Positions 62,239 to 64,000 of a DNA stretch of 64,000 bases are shown here, piece by piece. A program made the translations under genes and the position numbers. Each line of letters begins with the position of its first letter. The stretch's first letter is position 1. Source of the stretch: Cavia porcellus (lineage: Eukaryota; Chordata; Mammalia; Rodentia; Caviidae); the NCBI RefSeq assembly GCF_034190915.1, contig NW_026947485.1, forward strand, positions 52,453,337-52,517,336. The letters are read 5' to 3'. The notes beneath the pieces were generated by a model that saw only the letters and a program-made list of their open reading frames with translations, was not told where the DNA came from and searched no databases.

Positions 62239-63049
62239 AGGAGGAATATGGGTAAGACAGCAACATTCTTTCAGTTTAATAAAATTACTACTCTAAAAAG
62301 TGGCAACTTCTGCTTATAAAAACCTTCTTCCCAGCACTATAGATGATGCAAGAGCTTCATTAATAAACATGTTACTAAAAATACTTATGTCGTTCTGTGC
62401 GTATGTTAGTGTTTAGTAGAAGTCTAGTGATAGTTTCAAAATACTGATGAAAAGAAACACAATTATTGTTATATTAAAAGTTTCAAACTATTTTGTCTTC
62501 CTTGATTTTTAAGTGCTTGATAATAATAGTAATTTTATTACATTTTTAAGTAGCTTGAAGGTGCAAGTTTAAAGTTAAATAGTTATTTTTGGTGGATTGA
62601 AATGAGTTCTCTTATTGAAATATCAAGGTGATAAGTAATTGATTATCTATACAATTAGGTTATATCTTTGTATCATAATACAAATATTTTTCTGAAAAAG
62701 AAGTCATTTTAAAAAATCAAATGAAACACAACTTTTAGTAAGCCATATTATTTTTAGTGTTCAAATAATAAATTACAAAGCAAATTTAATTATTTTTGAC
62801 TGAGGGAGTTTATTTTCTTACCCTGTCAATGTTTCTATTATGTACTTACATTATGAAACTATATTTAAAGATTTTTATGTTTCTCCATAGCATCATGAAA
62901 AATTGTCAGCATTACCAAAGTGAAAAATATGTTGCGCACTACAGCTCAGAATACGTAATTGCTCTTTAAAAAGTGTCAGTACCTACTAACCTAGACTTGT
63001 GAGTACCTTCACAGGCAGCATTCTAGGATGTCCTTCAATCACCTTCATT
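62239..63049. other. Upstream flank, nothing recognised
   Basis: AT-rich DNA without a recognised gene or repeat. Confidence 0.4.
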
Positions 63050-63478
63050 TTCTGTGTAGTCGGGCCATTCTCTTGAATCTGAGCTGCACCTAGTGACTTG
63101 CTTCTAAGGAACACGGTAAGAAAAAATAATGGAAAATCTTCTCTCTGTTTAGGTTACAAAAGTCTGACACTTGCATGCCTTTCCTTTGCCCTCTCTTCTT
63201 CCTTTCCCCCTCCCCACCTCCCTTTCCATTTCCTTCCCTTTCTTTCCTCAGCAAAGAACTGAGAGTGCCCTTTGGCCCTGGAAGAGCTCAGACCCACCAA
63301 AACCCACATGAACGCTCAGAAGCAGATTCCTTCCTAGTTAAGTCCTCAAATGAGTCTGCAGCCCAGCTGATACTTGGTTTAGTACAAAGTATGGGAGAGC
63401 CTTGCCCCAGACTCTATGAAATGATAAGTCAATGTTGTGGTAAGCCACTAGAGTTGGGAACAATTTTAATACAATAAT
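63050..63478 (+). mobile_element. MLT/MaLR-like LTR remnant
   Basis: GGGCCATTCTCTTGAATCTG, GAGCTGCACCTAGTGACTTG, CTTCTAAGGAACACGG, later GCAGCCCAGCTGATACTTGG and GTGGTAAGCCACTAGAG follow an old mammalian LTR layout. A pyrimidine-rich block (63180-63250) interrupts it. The 100-codon frame here is not supported as coding. Confidence 0.5.
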
Positions 63479-64000
63479 CAATGAGCAGTACTATCATTCA
63501 TCTACTTTTTCACCTTTCCTAAATCCACAGAATATAATGGGACCTCATTCAGAACTACAAACAGTGTAAACTCTGCCCTGCGCCTTAATGCCCAGGACTT
63601 ATCTTGAGTAACTTCAGAAATGCAGAATGATTATTCTTCAGCTTCTCAACTCAAATAGACACAGAAATTGTCTTTCAGCCAAAAGGAAATGTATATCTGT
63701 TATACTAATCTGTTAGTCTGAGAATGTTTCCCATCACACTTTTGGGTAAAATTTAATACTTCTACCCCTGTAAAATATCAAATACCCTGATATTTAAAAC
63801 TGAGATATGATTAGAATGAAATAAAATAAAGCAAAAATATTTTTGAATTGTAGCTATTACTCATTCCACAAATTAAGGTGGAGATTATTTTCATCACTCC
63901 ACAGTATTCTTTCCTATCTATTTCTTGTCATTGCCCTTCTCTTCCTACCTTTTCTCCTCAATTATCTAATTTTTACCTCATAGATTCGTTTTGCCTTAAT
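63479..64000. other. Upstream flank, nothing recognised
   Basis: AT-rich DNA to the window edge. No gene or repeat recognised. Confidence 0.4.

Noticed and set aside
1..64000. tRNA, snRNA, Y RNA, microRNA or CRISPR loci
   Set aside because: The only tRNA-like A and B boxes are in ID SINEs. No U6, 7SK or Y RNA opening was noticed, and no regularly spaced repeats exist. microRNA hairpins cannot be judged by eye.

Overview
The window looks like nuclear DNA of a mammal, and very probably a non-murine rodent. It is AT-rich and gene-poor. It carries tRNA-derived ID-type SINEs, B1-related SINEs, a 5'-truncated L1, MaLR/ERVL-type LTRs and older MIR and L2 debris, with one sharp CpG island. The ID variant here shares a core reading GGGGATTTAGCTCAGTGG followed by CATAAGC and a GTACC-plus-A-rich tail. 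That does not fit the mouse/rat or squirrel forms I know. A beaver-like (Castorimorpha) rodent is my guess and is not proven.

Only one protein-coding gene can be supported: MDFIC (MyoD family inhibitor domain containing, also called HIC), on the minus strand. Exon 1 (coding part 50165 to 50069) lies in the CpG island and encodes the N-terminus MSGAGEVPAPGPAG. Exon 2 (32515 to 32393) encodes a segment containing DGELIR. The exons are joined in phase 1 with good splice sites and match the human protein in order. Intron 1 is about 17.6 kb (32516-50068). Intron 2 starts at 32392 and runs off the left edge; I could not find exon 3. The conserved cysteine-rich I-mfa domain, which does most of the known work of the protein, is therefore outside the window.

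Layout: 1-32392 is intron 2, with a 3.4-kb L1 insertion (8975-12340), ID, B1 and MIR SINEs, a MaLR-like LTR (13125-13450) and a 67-bp duplication (17461/18904). 32393-32515 is exon 2. 32516-50068 is intron 1, with five minus-strand ID SINEs, ancient LINE/MIR remnants and an unexplained 127-codon open frame at 49329-49712. 49930-50720 is the CpG-island promoter and exon 1. 50720-64000 is upstream flanking DNA with L2/MIR/MaLR remnants, a (GT)n tract, a long purine tract, and a MaLR/ERVL-type element with two LTRs (59683-62009) that seems to have inserted into an older LTR.

I see no CRISPR array, operon, phage or convincing new biological system. The items most worth a second look are the open frame inside MDFIC intron 1, the duplication with an inverted 12-bp tail, the in-frame stop upstream of the MDFIC ATG, and the nested LTR structure.
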